Positions 1 to 7,053 of a stretch of 10,429 nt of DNA are shown piece after piece. Within the stretch, counting starts at the first letter, position 1. Every line of letters starts with the position of its first letter. This stretch comes from Geobacteraceae bacterium. Its GTDB lineage: Bacteria > Desulfobacterota > Desulfuromonadia > Desulfuromonadales > Desulfuromonadaceae. The stretch covers positions 1 to 10,429 of the forward strand of contig JAIVHC010000198.1 in assembly GCA_020201305.1 (NCBI GenBank). Direction: 5' to 3'. The translations under genes and the position numbers were made by a program. The notes under the pieces are model-generated. The model was not told the origin of the DNA. It did no database searches and worked only from the letters and a program-made list of their open reading frames with translations.

Positions 1-933
1 AATAGCACTAACCACGATGACCCGTCCGGTTCTGGTATCTACAACCCAACCCAGATCAACAAAATTGCTTCCCTGAAGATATGCGGTATTGGGTAATTGA
101 CCCTCGGGGCACAAGCGCACAAACGGTTCTTGCGCGTAACTATTCCGCAAGGCTTCATCTATCATGGCAGAGGTTACATGCGCTGCAAGAGAGGCATAAC
201 AAGTAGAGAGTATCCCTCGGTTGACCGGTAGCAGATGAGGGGTGAAGTTAACATTTACGCAGGAATTGCTCACCTCTGTCAGAACCTGTTCAATCTCGGG
301 TGTATGTCGATGGCTTCCCACGGCATATGCTTTAAACCCTTCGTTAACTTCAGAGAAAAGGGTAGCGGTTTTGGCACTGCGTCCGGCGCCGGTAGCTCCT
401 GACTTACTATCCAGAATAAGCGTTTCGGGGTCTATCAGGTTGCGCTGCAGCAAAGGGGCAAGGGCTACCGCGATACCGGTAGGATAACAGCCGGGATTTG
501 CCACGAGTTTTGCGTTTTTAATCTGCTCGCGGTACAACTCCGGCAGACCATAAACCGCGGCCTTGATCAACTCCGGACAGGAATGTGCCTGATACCACTG
601 CTCATATACAGCGACATCATGGAGACGAAAATCCGCAGACAGGTCGATCACGCGTACACCGCGCTTCAACAGATCGGGCACTACATCCATAGCGGTTTTA
701 TGCGGCACCGCGGTAAAAACCACGTCAGCGTCCTGCGTGAGAGCATCGAGATCGAGCTCTTCACACACCGTATCAATATGACCGGCTAAAGAGGGAAAGA
801 CATGTGCAATTTCTTCCCCAGCGTACTGGCGCGAACTCAATGTAGTTATTTTCACCTGGGGGTGCCGCAGGAGTAAACGGATAAGTTCAACCCCGGTATA
901 CCCGGTAGCACCAATAACAGCAACCTTCAACAT
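1..933 (-). CDS. argC: N-acetyl-gamma-glutamyl-phosphate reductase, 3' end cut by window edge
   Basis: ArgC reduces N-acetyl-glutamyl phosphate to the semialdehyde with NADPH, the third step of arginine synthesis, in the cytoplasm. The frame is open for 311 codons from an ATG at 933 to the window edge. The family is usually about 345 residues, so roughly 35 C-terminal residues are missing. The protein starts MLKVAVIGATGYTG, the nucleotide-binding loop. The catalytic Cys is in NPGCYPT (Cys149), and the GSHRHTPE motif carries the active-site His (His208 and His210 are the two candidates). The start is supported by AGGAGAGA seven bases upstream. A terminator at about 1082-1113 separates it from rpsI, so it probably has its own promoter in the 148 bases after that terminator. 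A weak candidate there is TTGCAC, 17 bases, TTTATT (990 down to 962). I saw no clear arginine operator. It is intact as far as visible. Confidence 0.96.
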   Translation of the reverse strand, partial: MLKVAVIGATGYTGVELIRLLLRHPQVKITTLSSRQYAGEEIAHVFPSLAGHIDTVCEELDLDALTQDADVVFTAVPHKTAMDVVPDLLKRGVRVIDLSADFRLHDVAVYEQWYQAHSCPELIKAAVYGLPELYREQIKNAKLVANPGCYPTGIAVALAPLLQRNLIDPETLILDSKSGATGAGRSAKTATLFSEVNEGFKAYAVGSHRHTPEIEQVLTEVSNSCVNVNFTPHLLPVNRGILSTCYASLAAHVTSAMIDEALRNSYAQEPFVRLCPEGQLPNTAYLQGSNFVDLGWVVDTRTGRVIVVSAI

Positions 934-1081
934 AGGACAATCTCTCCTGGAATATCAAATTAATAAAAAGGGGTACTTGGAGGCGTGCAAGCAGTATGCG
1001 TGAAATACTCGACTCAACCCTGGCACGCTAAACCTCGGCTTAAAGCAGGGCTAAACATAGCTGCAATACACCAACTCAAAT

Positions 1082-1113
1082 AAAAAAGGGTGGCCTTCAG
1101 GCCACCCTTTTTT
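1082..1113 (-). terminator. Perfect bidirectional intrinsic terminator between rpsI and argC
   Basis: An 8-bp GC-rich stem (GGGTGGCC at 1088-1095, GGCCACCC at 1100-1107) closes a TTCA loop. It is flanked by six A on one side and six T on the other, so the arms are perfectly complementary over 14 bases. It works on paper on both strands. On the minus strand it ends the long transcript coming from rpsI, about 230 bases after the rpsI stop, and isolates argC. Confidence 0.93.
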
Positions 1114-1345
1114 ATTACTACACATATCTATACGTAAAAACTATAGATAATATCGATGGCGGCGCAAAAAACTCACCAACTGCTGCGCCATTGCAGAAAC
1201 AGTCGAAATTATCTCACTGTTTCGACGTACGTATGAGACATTGAACGCAGCGTCTCTAAAGGGACAATCACCGGGCAATCACGCGCCTGGCAATTGGCGC
1301 TTTTTGCTTAGCCATCTAATTGGTATTTCGGCGAAAGCATCAATA
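1114..1345. other. Non-coding spacer after rpsI with several inverted repeats
   Basis: With the terminator and the argC leader, this forms a 412-base stretch without a gene (934-1345). I see no convincing coding frame or tRNA. It holds several dyads: GGCGCA (1161-1166) with TGCGCC (1184-1189); AAACAGT (1197-1203) with ACTGTTT (1216-1222); GTCGAAA (1202-1208) with TTTCGAC (1220-1226); and GCGCC (1283-1287) with GGCGC (1296-1300), which is followed by five T on the plus strand. The second and third overlap and cannot form together. It may be the structured 3' UTR of the rplM-rpsI message or a small RNA released from it. Nothing in the sequence decides this. Confidence 0.4.
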
Positions 1346-1738
1346 TTAACGCTTTGAAAACTGGAAGCTGCGACGAGCTGCAGCGCGACCATACTTCTTA
1401 CGTTCTTTAATGCGGCTATCGCGGGTAACAAATCCGGCTTTTTTGAGAACGGGGCGTAATTCCCCATCAATCTCCAGCAGAGCCCTGGTGATGCCATGTT
1501 TTATCGCACCAGCCTGGCCGGAAGGACCGCCACCACGCACATTGACAAGCACATCGTACTTACCAAGGGTTTCTGTCAGCTCGAGGGGCTGACGGATAAC
1601 CATCTTAGAGGTTTCACGTCCGAAATAATCGTTATAATCCAGCTTATTTACTACGATACTGCCATTGCCCGGTTTCATACGTACACGTGCAACGGATGTT
1701 TTGCGTCTACCGGTGGCACTAAAACACTGTTCAGCCAT
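1346..1738 (-). CDS. rpsI: 30S ribosomal protein S9
   Basis: Small-subunit ribosomal protein S9 (uS9) has a C-terminal tail that reaches the P-site tRNA. The 130-residue product has the usual family length. It opens with ATGRRKTSVARV after a short N-terminal extension, has the VNVRGGGPSGQAGAIKHGI core near residues 65-85, and ends in the basic tail ARRSFQFSKR, with the conserved terminal SKR. The ATG at 1738 is preceded by AGGAG, which lies just behind the rplM stop codon. The two genes are only 19 bases apart, the standard rplM-rpsI pair, and are surely co-transcribed. It is the last gene before the terminator at 1082-1113. No defect is visible. Confidence 0.98.
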   Translation of the reverse strand: MAEQCFSATGRRKTSVARVRMKPGNGSIVVNKLDYNDYFGRETSKMVIRQPLELTETLGKYDVLVNVRGGGPSGQAGAIKHGITRALLEIDGELRPVLKKAGFVTRDSRIKERKKYGRAAARRSFQFSKR

Positions 1739-1757
1739 AATCTGTCAATCTCCTGTG

Positions 1758-2189
1758 CTATTGAATTTCAAGTACGTTGGGTTTCTGAGCGGCGTGCGGA
1801 TGCTCGGAACCGGCATAAACCTTCAGCTTCTTCAGCATCTGGCGCCCGAGTCTGTTTTTGGGCAACATGCCTCTAACGGCCTTGAAAACCAAATCTTCCG
1901 GCTTTTTTTCGAGTTGTTGTGCGGCATTGATGGAGCGGATGCCCCCCGGATAACCCGTGTGGTGGTAATACATTTTGTCGTTGATCTTGTTGCCGGTCAG
2001 GAGCAGCTTCTCGGCATTAATAACAACTACAAAATCGCCCGTATCCACACTGGGTGAAAAAGTCGGCTTATGCTTACCACGGAGTATACGCGCAATCTCT
2101 GTGGCGGTACGGCCAAGTACTTTGCCATCCAGATCAATGACATACCAGTTGCGTTCGATCTCTTTTAATTTAACTGTGTGCGTGCTCAT
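1758..2189 (-). CDS. rplM: 50S ribosomal protein L13
   Basis: Large-subunit ribosomal protein L13 (uL13) is an early assembly protein that binds 23S rRNA. The 143-residue product matches the family length. It shows the expected landmarks: RNWYVIDLDGKVLGRTATEIARILRG near residues 13-38 (seen in part as DLDGKVLGR), the YYHHTGYPGG signature near residues 74-83, and AVRGMLPKNRLGRQMLKKLKVY-type sequence at about 103-125. The C-terminus is HPHAAQKPNVLEIQ. The ATG at 2189 has GAGG upstream. An 80-base spacer separates it from truA and is A/T-rich near the start codon. It could hold a promoter, but I could not find a well-spaced -35/-10 pair. It forms the L13-S9 unit with rpsI. Confidence 0.98.
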   Translation of the reverse strand: MSTHTVKLKEIERNWYVIDLDGKVLGRTATEIARILRGKHKPTFSPSVDTGDFVVVINAEKLLLTGNKINDKMYYHHTGYPGGIRSINAAQQLEKKPEDLVFKAVRGMLPKNRLGRQMLKKLKVYAGSEHPHAAQKPNVLEIQ

Positions 2190-2269
2190 TGTTATCCTCT
2201 CGTATATTTATATATTCTGCGCAGCTGTACGGGGCTCACAGAAGGGCAAAGACTAGCCGATCTATACAT

Positions 2270-3046
2270 TTACGTCAAGTGTTTTGCCAGCACTTTGTCA
2301 GGTTTTTCGTAATCTACCCGCATCAGACACAGCCCCGTTGCAGGAGCAGTGAACACCTCACGTGGACGTTGTTGCTGCAAGAGCATCTGCTGCGCTACTT
2401 CAGGATCGATTCTACCCTTGCCCACGGCCACAAGTAACCCCACGATAATGCGCACCATGTTTTTCAAAAACCCGTCTCCGTAGACATCTACTCTAATAAA
2501 ATCGCCTTTTTGATGTATATGTATTGATCTCAGGGTACGAATGGTAGTTTGTGCGGCACAGGAAGAGGAGCGAAAAGCGGCAAAATCGTGTTTCCCTTCC
2601 AGGGTGGAAGCAGCCTGGCGCATGGTTTCCGGATCGAGATGGTGTCTTATATGCCATGCATAGAGGCGCTGCAAGGGTGAGCGCACGGAATCGGTATAAA
2701 TGCTGTAGCGGTAGAGCTTCCCCAGGGCATTGAAACGTGCGTGAAAGTCATCTGCAACAAAAACAGCTTCTTTAATTGCTATATCGAGGGGCAAACAAGC
2801 ATTTACCCCTTCACAATATGCGGACTCAGGGAGTCGGGTCGGGGAATCAAAATGAGCCTTCATGCCCAGAGCATGCACCCCGGCATCGGTGCGCCCTGAT
2901 GAGTGGATACGAACCGGGTGTTTGACTATTTTTGCCAGGGCGCATTCCACCACTGCCTGAACAGTATCTCCGTGTTTGCAGGGCTGAACCTGCCAGCCAT
3001 GGTAGGCTGTTCCATCGTACTCAATGGTTAAACATACACGCGCCAT
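2270..3046 (-). CDS. truA: tRNA pseudouridine(38-40) synthase
   Basis: TruA converts uridines at positions 38-40 of the tRNA anticodon arm to pseudouridine. The 258-residue product has the normal family length. It starts ARVCLTIEYDGTAYHGWQ, the N-terminal TruA strand with YDGTxYxGWQ. It carries the catalytic motif SSGRTDAGVHALG with Asp54, the FHARFNA and YRYSIY segments after residue 100, and the C-terminal FLKNMVRIIVG motif near residue 207. The ATG at 3046 has GGAG about 11 bases upstream. It begins 39 bases after the broken asd-like gene and lies 80 bases ahead of rplM, a leuB-asd-truA-rplM-rpsI order I associate with deltaproteobacteria. All key residues appear intact. Confidence 0.97.
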   Translation of the reverse strand: MARVCLTIEYDGTAYHGWQVQPCKHGDTVQAVVECALAKIVKHPVRIHSSGRTDAGVHALGMKAHFDSPTRLPESAYCEGVNACLPLDIAIKEAVFVADDFHARFNALGKLYRYSIYTDSVRSPLQRLYAWHIRHHLDPETMRQAASTLEGKHDFAAFRSSSCAAQTTIRTLRSIHIHQKGDFIRVDVYGDGFLKNMVRIIVGLLVAVGKGRIDPEVAQQMLLQQQRPREVFTAPATGLCLMRVDYEKPDKVLAKHLT

Positions 3047-3085
3047 CAGATAGCGATCTCCAGATCCAGGGTGAAGCTAAAATGT

Positions 3086-3944
3086 CTATCCTGCAATATA
3101 CAATTCCGCTATCTGCACTGCATTAAGGGCGCTGCCTTTGCGTAAATTATCGACTACAGACCACAGATTGAGATGTCCATTCGGCCCCATGTGCGTAATA
3201 GTTGTTGGAATTGCATCAGATTCGGGGGCAATGTTGGTTCCACAGGTATCATATTGTGCGGAGCTCAGAAGTTCCAGACCCTGCTGCTTCTGCAGCACAC
3301 TGGATATCTGCACCTCATCCACCTCTGCATCCCCCGGCATTCACAGGGGTAAGATTGAGGGCGAGTTGCGAAGGAGCATCGGCAACCAAGGTATCACTCT
3401 CCAGAGGACGGCCATTGAGCAACGCTCCTGTTTGTTTGCGCAATGCCGCAACACCCTTCTTTCCCAGGGACGAGGCACTTTGCAGCACCGTAAGCGCTAT
3501 GCGCTGGATGCCAAATTCAACCTGGAGAGGCGCTAGAACCAGTGCAGCCTGAATCGCAGCTGAGGGTGGGTTGGCAACCGTATTCAATGATTTGAGCAGA
3601 GCAGATGAGGATAACTCAGGCACTATGCATGGAATTGCACTTTCTCCCAGACTTGCGCGGCTCAAATCGATACAGAAAGCACCTGCCTGTGATGCTGCGG
3701 GCATATATTCTTCGGTGACCAGGGCTGGAGTACAGAAAAACACAATATCAGCGCCAGCAAAAGCACTGCTCTCGAGCGTCTGTACCGCGATCTCTTCTCC
3801 CTGGAATTCGACACTCTGGGCGATTGAATCCTTGGATGCAAAAGCAAGTAACTGTTTGACCGGAAAAGAGCGTGCTTCGAGTTCTGCAACTACCTGGCCA
3901 CCGACCTGACCACTCGCACCCACAACGACTATATTGTATTCCAT
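3086..3944 (-). pseudogene. Degenerate second aspartate-semialdehyde dehydrogenase paralogue (USG-1-like), frameshifted
   Basis: This is a relative of aspartate-semialdehyde dehydrogenase, split over two frames. The first part (3944 to 3315, 209 codons) starts MEYNIVVVGASGQVGGQV, the nucleotide-binding loop. At the position of the catalytic NPNC motif it has NPPSA (residues 125-129), so Cys is replaced by Ser128. The second part (3340 to 3086) has the family's C-terminus: LNLWSVVDNLRKGSALNAVQIAEL. The frames change at a run of five G (3331-3335 as C on the plus strand). One G fewer would give one 285-codon frame. Even then, by memory of the family (about 335-340 residues), some 55 residues between LNLTPV and the EVDEVQ region are missing, including the segment with the catalytic His. 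The start at 3944 has AGGA about 10 bases upstream. It follows an apparently intact Asd. USG-1 proteins also lack the Cys, so the ancestor may already have been non-catalytic. Confidence 0.82.
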
Positions 3945-3977
3945 CTGTATTTATCCTGAGTAATTTGTGTTTAACGC

Positions 3978-4009
3978 ACTGCGGGTCGACCACATGGCCG
4001 ACCCGCAGT
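3978..4009 (-). repeat. Strong hairpin between asd and the asd-like pseudogene
   Basis: A perfect 11-bp inverted repeat, ACTGCGGGTCG (3978-3988) and CGACCCGCAGT (3999-4009), encloses a 10-base loop. It sits in the 97-base spacer behind the leuB-asd stop. On the minus strand it is followed by GCGTTAAAC, not a T-tract, so it is not a standard intrinsic terminator. It may protect the leuB-asd message from 3' decay or partly reduce read-through. Confidence 0.6.
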
Positions 4010-4041
4010 ATTTCTTAAAAGGGTGTGACTAATACGGGGAG

Positions 4042-6249
4042 CTATCCGTCAAGAAGAATGCGTAACATGCGGCGCAAGGGTTCGGCCGCACCCCAGAGTA
4101 ATTGATCTCCACAGGTAAATGCGGAGAGATACTCCGGACCCATTTTCATCTTGCGTACTCGCCCGACGGGAATATCAAGGCTTCCGGAAACCGCAGCTGG
4201 AGTAAGTCCGGCAAGGGTATCTGCTTTAGTATTGGGGATAAGCTTGACCCACTCATTATCAGTGGAAATCATCTGCTCCACATCGGCTATGGGAATGTCG
4301 CGCTTCAGCTTGACAGTGAGTCCTTGTGCGTGGCAGCGCATCGCTCCAATGCGCACGCATACACCATCGATGGGAACCGGCTGCTCTGCACCCAGAATCT
4401 TATTGGTTTCAGCAAAGCCCTTCCACTCTTCACGGCTCTGACCATCTTCAACTTCCCGATCAATCCAGGGGAGCACACTGCCTGCAAGGGGATATCCGAA
4501 TTCCGCTACCGGAAACTCGTCGCCGCGCAGGGCCGCTGTTACTTTGCGATCTATATCCAGAATCGCTGAACCGGGATCTGCGAGCAGATCGGCAACAGAA
4601 TCTTTCAGCACTCCCATCTGGGTCAGAAGCTCACGCATATTGGGGGCACCGGCCCCTGAAGCAGCCTGATAGGTCATGGCAGAGACCCACTCCACTGCTC
4701 CGGCGCGAAACAACCCACCGAGAGCCATTAACATAAGACTTACGGTACAGTTGCCGCCGATAAAATCCCTGTACCCGTCATTAAGTGCCTTGTCTATAAC
4801 GGGACGGTTAACCGGATCCAGAATGATTACCGCATTGGGATCCATACGCAGGGAACTCGCGGCATCAATCCAGTATCCATCCCAGCCACTCTGGCGCAAT
4901 TTAGGATGGACTTCATTGGTATAGTCTCCTCCCTGGCAGGTAACAACCGCATCCAGCTCTTTAAGGGCATCTATATCGGATGCATCCTGCAGAGTACCTG
5001 CATCAAACGGAGCCTTGCCCCCCGCCTGAGAGGTGGAGAAAAATACCGGTTCCAGTGCGGCAAAGTCATTTTCTTCCTGCATCCGCTGCATAAGTACGGA
5101 ACCAACCATGCCTCGCCAGCCAACAAATCCTACTTTCATAAGCGTATCCTCTATAGTCCCCAGAGCTTTAAGTATAGCATCTCCCATCTGCACGGTATTC
5201 ACTTTTGTTTCACGGTCCGTGCCCTGGTGGATATCACCGGTTCGATATCCCTGATTCAGCACCTCTTCTACCGCTTTTTCCACCGCATCTGCGGCGTCCT
5301 GCATATTAAATGAATAACGCAGCATCATCGCAGCAGAGAGAATCTGCGCAATGGGATTAGCAATCCCCTGCCCTGCGATATCCGGAGCGCTACCGCCGGA
5401 AGGTTCATACATTCCGAAACTGCCCTCAGCAAGAGATGCGGACGGAAGCATTCCCAGCGAGCCGGTTAGCATTGCAGCTTCGTCAGAGATGATATCACCG
5501 AACATATTACCACAGAGCATCACATCAAACTGCTTGGGCCACCGCACCAACTGCATCGCGGCATTATCTACATACATATGACTCAGCTCAACATCAGGGT
5601 AATCCTTTGCTACACGCGCCACAACCTCACGCCATAACACTGAAGTGGAAAGAACGTTGGCTTTGTCGATACTGCATACCTTTTTACCCCTTTTTCTAGC
5701 CACATCAAAGGCAACACGCGTAATGCGCTCGATCTCAGGTTCAGTGTAGAGCATGGTATCGTAGCCACGCCGCACGCCATCCTTCTCATCAACACCCTTG
5801 GGTTCAGAAAAGTAAATCCCCCCAGTGAGTTCTCGCACTACGAGAATATTAAAGCCACCCTCAATGACCGATTCCTTGAGTGACGAACTGCCGGTCAGGG
5901 CAGGGAAAACAACCGCCGGACGCAGATTGCAGAACAGGCCGAAGATCTTCCGCAGGGGCAACAAAGCACCACGCTCCGGCTGTTCATCCGGAGGGAGGGA
6001 TTCCCATTTGGGGCCACCTACACTCCCGAACAAAATAGCGTCAGCAGCTTTGCATGTATCTACGGTGGTTTGCGGAAGGGCCTTGCCATCATTATCAATC
6101 CCGGCGCCACCTACATTCGCATGGGTGTAGTTAAATCTGGTACCAAACTTCACTCCAACTGCGTCCAACACCTTAAGTGCTTCCGTCATAACTTCCGGGC
6201 CTATGCCGTCGCCGGGAAGTACAGCTACATTCCATGATTTATCAGTCAC
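4042..6249 (-). CDS. leuB-asd: LeuB-Asd in-frame fusion: 3-isopropylmalate dehydrogenase plus aspartate-semialdehyde dehydrogenase
   Basis: A single open frame of 735 codons joins two complete enzymes. Residues 1-370 are LeuB, which oxidises and decarboxylates 3-isopropylmalate with NAD+. It has LPGDGIGPEV (11-20), Arg100, Arg110, Arg139, Tyr146, Lys196 in SIDKANVL, Asp228, Asp252 and Asp256, and GGSAPDIAGQGIANP (285-299). Residues 371-735 are an E. coli-type Asd, which makes aspartate semialdehyde. It starts MKVGFVGWRGMVGSVL and has Cys131 in GGNCTVS, Gln158 in YQAASGAGA, and His270 in MRCHAQG (Asd numbering). LeuB normally ends near KAL (361-363), leaving only GTIEDTL as a linker. The start is GTG at 6249, with AGGAGA five bases upstream. 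The Asd part keeps its own ATG (5139) and an AGAGGA seven bases ahead, so separate translation remains possible. One G less in the GGGG at 5158-5161 would end LeuB at TAG. Fusion versus two adjacent genes is therefore open; both enzyme assignments are secure. Confidence 0.93.
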   Translation of the reverse strand: MTDKSWNVAVLPGDGIGPEVMTEALKVLDAVGVKFGTRFNYTHANVGGAGIDNDGKALPQTTVDTCKAADAILFGSVGGPKWESLPPDEQPERGALLPLRKIFGLFCNLRPAVVFPALTGSSSLKESVIEGGFNILVVRELTGGIYFSEPKGVDEKDGVRRGYDTMLYTEPEIERITRVAFDVARKRGKKVCSIDKANVLSTSVLWREVVARVAKDYPDVELSHMYVDNAAMQLVRWPKQFDVMLCGNMFGDIISDEAAMLTGSLGMLPSASLAEGSFGMYEPSGGSAPDIAGQGIANPIAQILSAAMMLRYSFNMQDAADAVEKAVEEVLNQGYRTGDIHQGTDRETKVNTVQMGDAILKALGTIEDTLMKVGFVGWRGMVGSVLMQRMQEENDFAALEPVFFSTSQAGGKAPFDAGTLQDASDIDALKELDAVVTCQGGDYTNEVHPKLRQSGWDGYWIDAASSLRMDPNAVIILDPVNRPVIDKALNDGYRDFIGGNCTVSLMLMALGGLFRAGAVEWVSAMTYQAASGAGAPNMRELLTQMGVLKDSVADLLADPGSAILDIDRKVTAALRGDEFPVAEFGYPLAGSVLPWIDREVEDGQSREEWKGFAETNKILGAEQPVPIDGVCVRIGAMRCHAQGLTVKLKRDIPIADVEQMISTDNEWVKLIPNTKADTLAGLTPAAVSGSLDIPVGRVRKMKMGPEYLSAFTCGDQLLWGAAEPLRRMLRILLDG
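5139..5152 (-). promoter_or_regulatory. Internal ribosome binding site and start codon for the Asd half
   Basis: Reading on the minus strand, AGAGGA is followed by seven bases and ATG AAA GTA GGA, the expected N-terminus of a free Asd. The spacing is ideal for translation initiation. It lies inside the continuous LeuB-Asd frame, so the cell may make free Asd as well as, or instead of, the fused protein. A free Asd would be 365 residues (5139 to 4042), the usual length of this Asd type. Confidence 0.65.
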
Positions 6250-6317
6250 GTGTATCTCCTAATTGAGTAAATAAAGATGCTCTGTGCAACCGGGGTCCAG
6301 ATTGCAACGCGGATTAA

Positions 6318-6346
6318 ATAGTGTTGTGCGGGAGGACAAATGTCAA
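6318..6346 (-). promoter_or_regulatory. Candidate sigma-70 promoter for leuB-asd
   Basis: On the minus strand a perfect -35 box TTGACA (6346-6341) is followed after 17 bases by CACTAT (6323-6318), which matches only three of six -10 consensus positions. It is about 70 bases ahead of the leuB GTG. The placement is good but the -10 is weak, so this is only a candidate for an internal promoter. Confidence 0.3.
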
Positions 6347-6380
6347 TTATTTTTGCCCGCATTGATTTAACACAACAACA

Positions 6381-6395
6381 ATATGTGCCACATAT
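6381..6395. promoter_or_regulatory. Operator-like palindrome ATATGTG-C-CACATAT
   Basis: A perfect 7-1-7 palindrome lies in the leuD-leuB spacer, about 35 bases upstream of the candidate -35 box. Its size suits a dimeric helix-turn-helix regulator. I do not recognise it as the site of a known regulator, and it is not repeated elsewhere that I noticed. Confidence 0.35.
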
Positions 6396-6398
6396 GAC

Positions 6399-6432
6399 AC
6401 GCCAGCTGTGTCAAAATAGACACAGCTGGCGT
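6399..6432 (-). repeat. 14-bp perfect hairpin downstream of leuD
   Basis: ACGCCAGCTGTGTC (6399-6412) and GACACAGCTGGCGT (6419-6432) are exact inverse complements around a six-base loop. The hairpin starts 47 bases after the leuD stop. No T-tract follows on either strand, so it is not a classical terminator. It could stabilise the 3' end of leuACD RNA or act as a weak, U-less terminator. Confidence 0.65.
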
Positions 6433-6479
6433 CAAGTGTTATCCATGTTTGGGATGCCATCAGAGGCAACTATACCTGA

Positions 6480-7010
6480 TTAATACCGTGCATCTGCAAA
6501 TTCAACCCAGCCTCCGGCTTTAACCAGGGCTTTGTCAAATTCGGAGATTTCAAAAGGGAATTCGCTTTCCTGCCCTGCTACGCTGGCATGTATAATCTGA
6601 GCATCCACATCTACATTGAGCGTAACAGTGCCCTGTTTGCCCAACTCAAACAGGGCATCAATCTCCTGTTGGGGTAATTCGATGGCAAGCATTCCGCCGT
6701 TAAACATGTTCTGACGAAAGATGCGCGCATAGCTCTGCGCTATAATGGTATGAACACCATTGACTTCGAATACCCAGGGAGCATGTTCGCGCGAGGAACC
6801 ACAACCGAAGTTCTCCCGGGTGACAACGGCACGTGCATTTTTCAGCTCATCGCCATGGGGATCAAAACCATCCAACTTCAGATCTTCAAGCATATATGGC
6901 TGCAGGGCTTTCTTGGTAACTTCGGTAAGATATTTGGCCGGGATAATTTCATCGGTGTTGATATCGTTGCGATCGAGAAAAATTGCCGGTCCTTTGAAAA
7001 TTTTTTCCAT
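6480..7010 (-). CDS. leuD: 3-isopropylmalate dehydratase small subunit
   Basis: LeuD is the swivel-domain subunit of isopropylmalate isomerase. With LeuC it converts 2-isopropylmalate to 3-isopropylmalate. It has the expected landmarks: GPAIFLDRNDINTDEIIPAKYL near the N-terminus (seen in part as DINTDEIIPAKYL), NFGCGSSREHAPW near the middle, and IFRQNMFNGGMLAIEL after it. The product is 176 residues from the ATG at 7010. An in-frame ATG at 7022 would add MDGI. I prefer 7010 because MEKIFKGPAIF fits the family N-terminus and a GGA lies seven bases ahead, whereas 7022 has no Shine-Dalgarno-like bases. The choice is not firm. It follows leuC by 31-43 bases and is surely co-transcribed. All key motifs appear intact. 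Confidence 0.96.
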   Translation of the reverse strand: MEKIFKGPAIFLDRNDINTDEIIPAKYLTEVTKKALQPYMLEDLKLDGFDPHGDELKNARAVVTRENFGCGSSREHAPWVFEVNGVHTIIAQSYARIFRQNMFNGGMLAIELPQQEIDALFELGKQGTVTLNVDVDAQIIHASVAGQESEFPFEISEFDKALVKAGGWVEFADARY

Positions 7011-7053
7011 AATTCCATCCATAAACTTAGGTTACATCGATCCCGAAAAGGGC

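Larger units (their letters stand above)
6250..6479 (-). other. leuD-leuB spacer with dyads and a possible promoter
   Basis: This spacer has no coding frame that I can support. From the leuD side it holds a large hairpin, a 15-base palindrome, a perfect TTGACA box and the leuB ribosome binding site. It is much longer than expected inside a tight leu operon, which suggests that leuB-asd can be controlled apart from leuACD. The separate elements are listed individually. Confidence 0.5.

Noticed and set aside
1283..1305. Stem GCGCC/GGCGC followed by five T on the plus strand
   Set aside because: It looks like a weak plus-strand terminator, but no plus-strand gene runs into it and the stem has only five pairs.
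1496..2057. Plus-strand open frames of about 126-130 codons across rpsI and rplM
   Set aside because: They are antisense to two certain ribosomal protein genes and have no recognisable domains.
3315..3345. Programmed frameshift in the asd-like gene
   Set aside because: The G run could slip, but the missing segment and missing catalytic residues make decay a simpler explanation.
4102..4569. 155-codon plus-strand open frame opposite asd
   Set aside because: It lies wholly inside the well-supported Asd coding region on the other strand, and its product resembles no family I know; it is a shadow frame.
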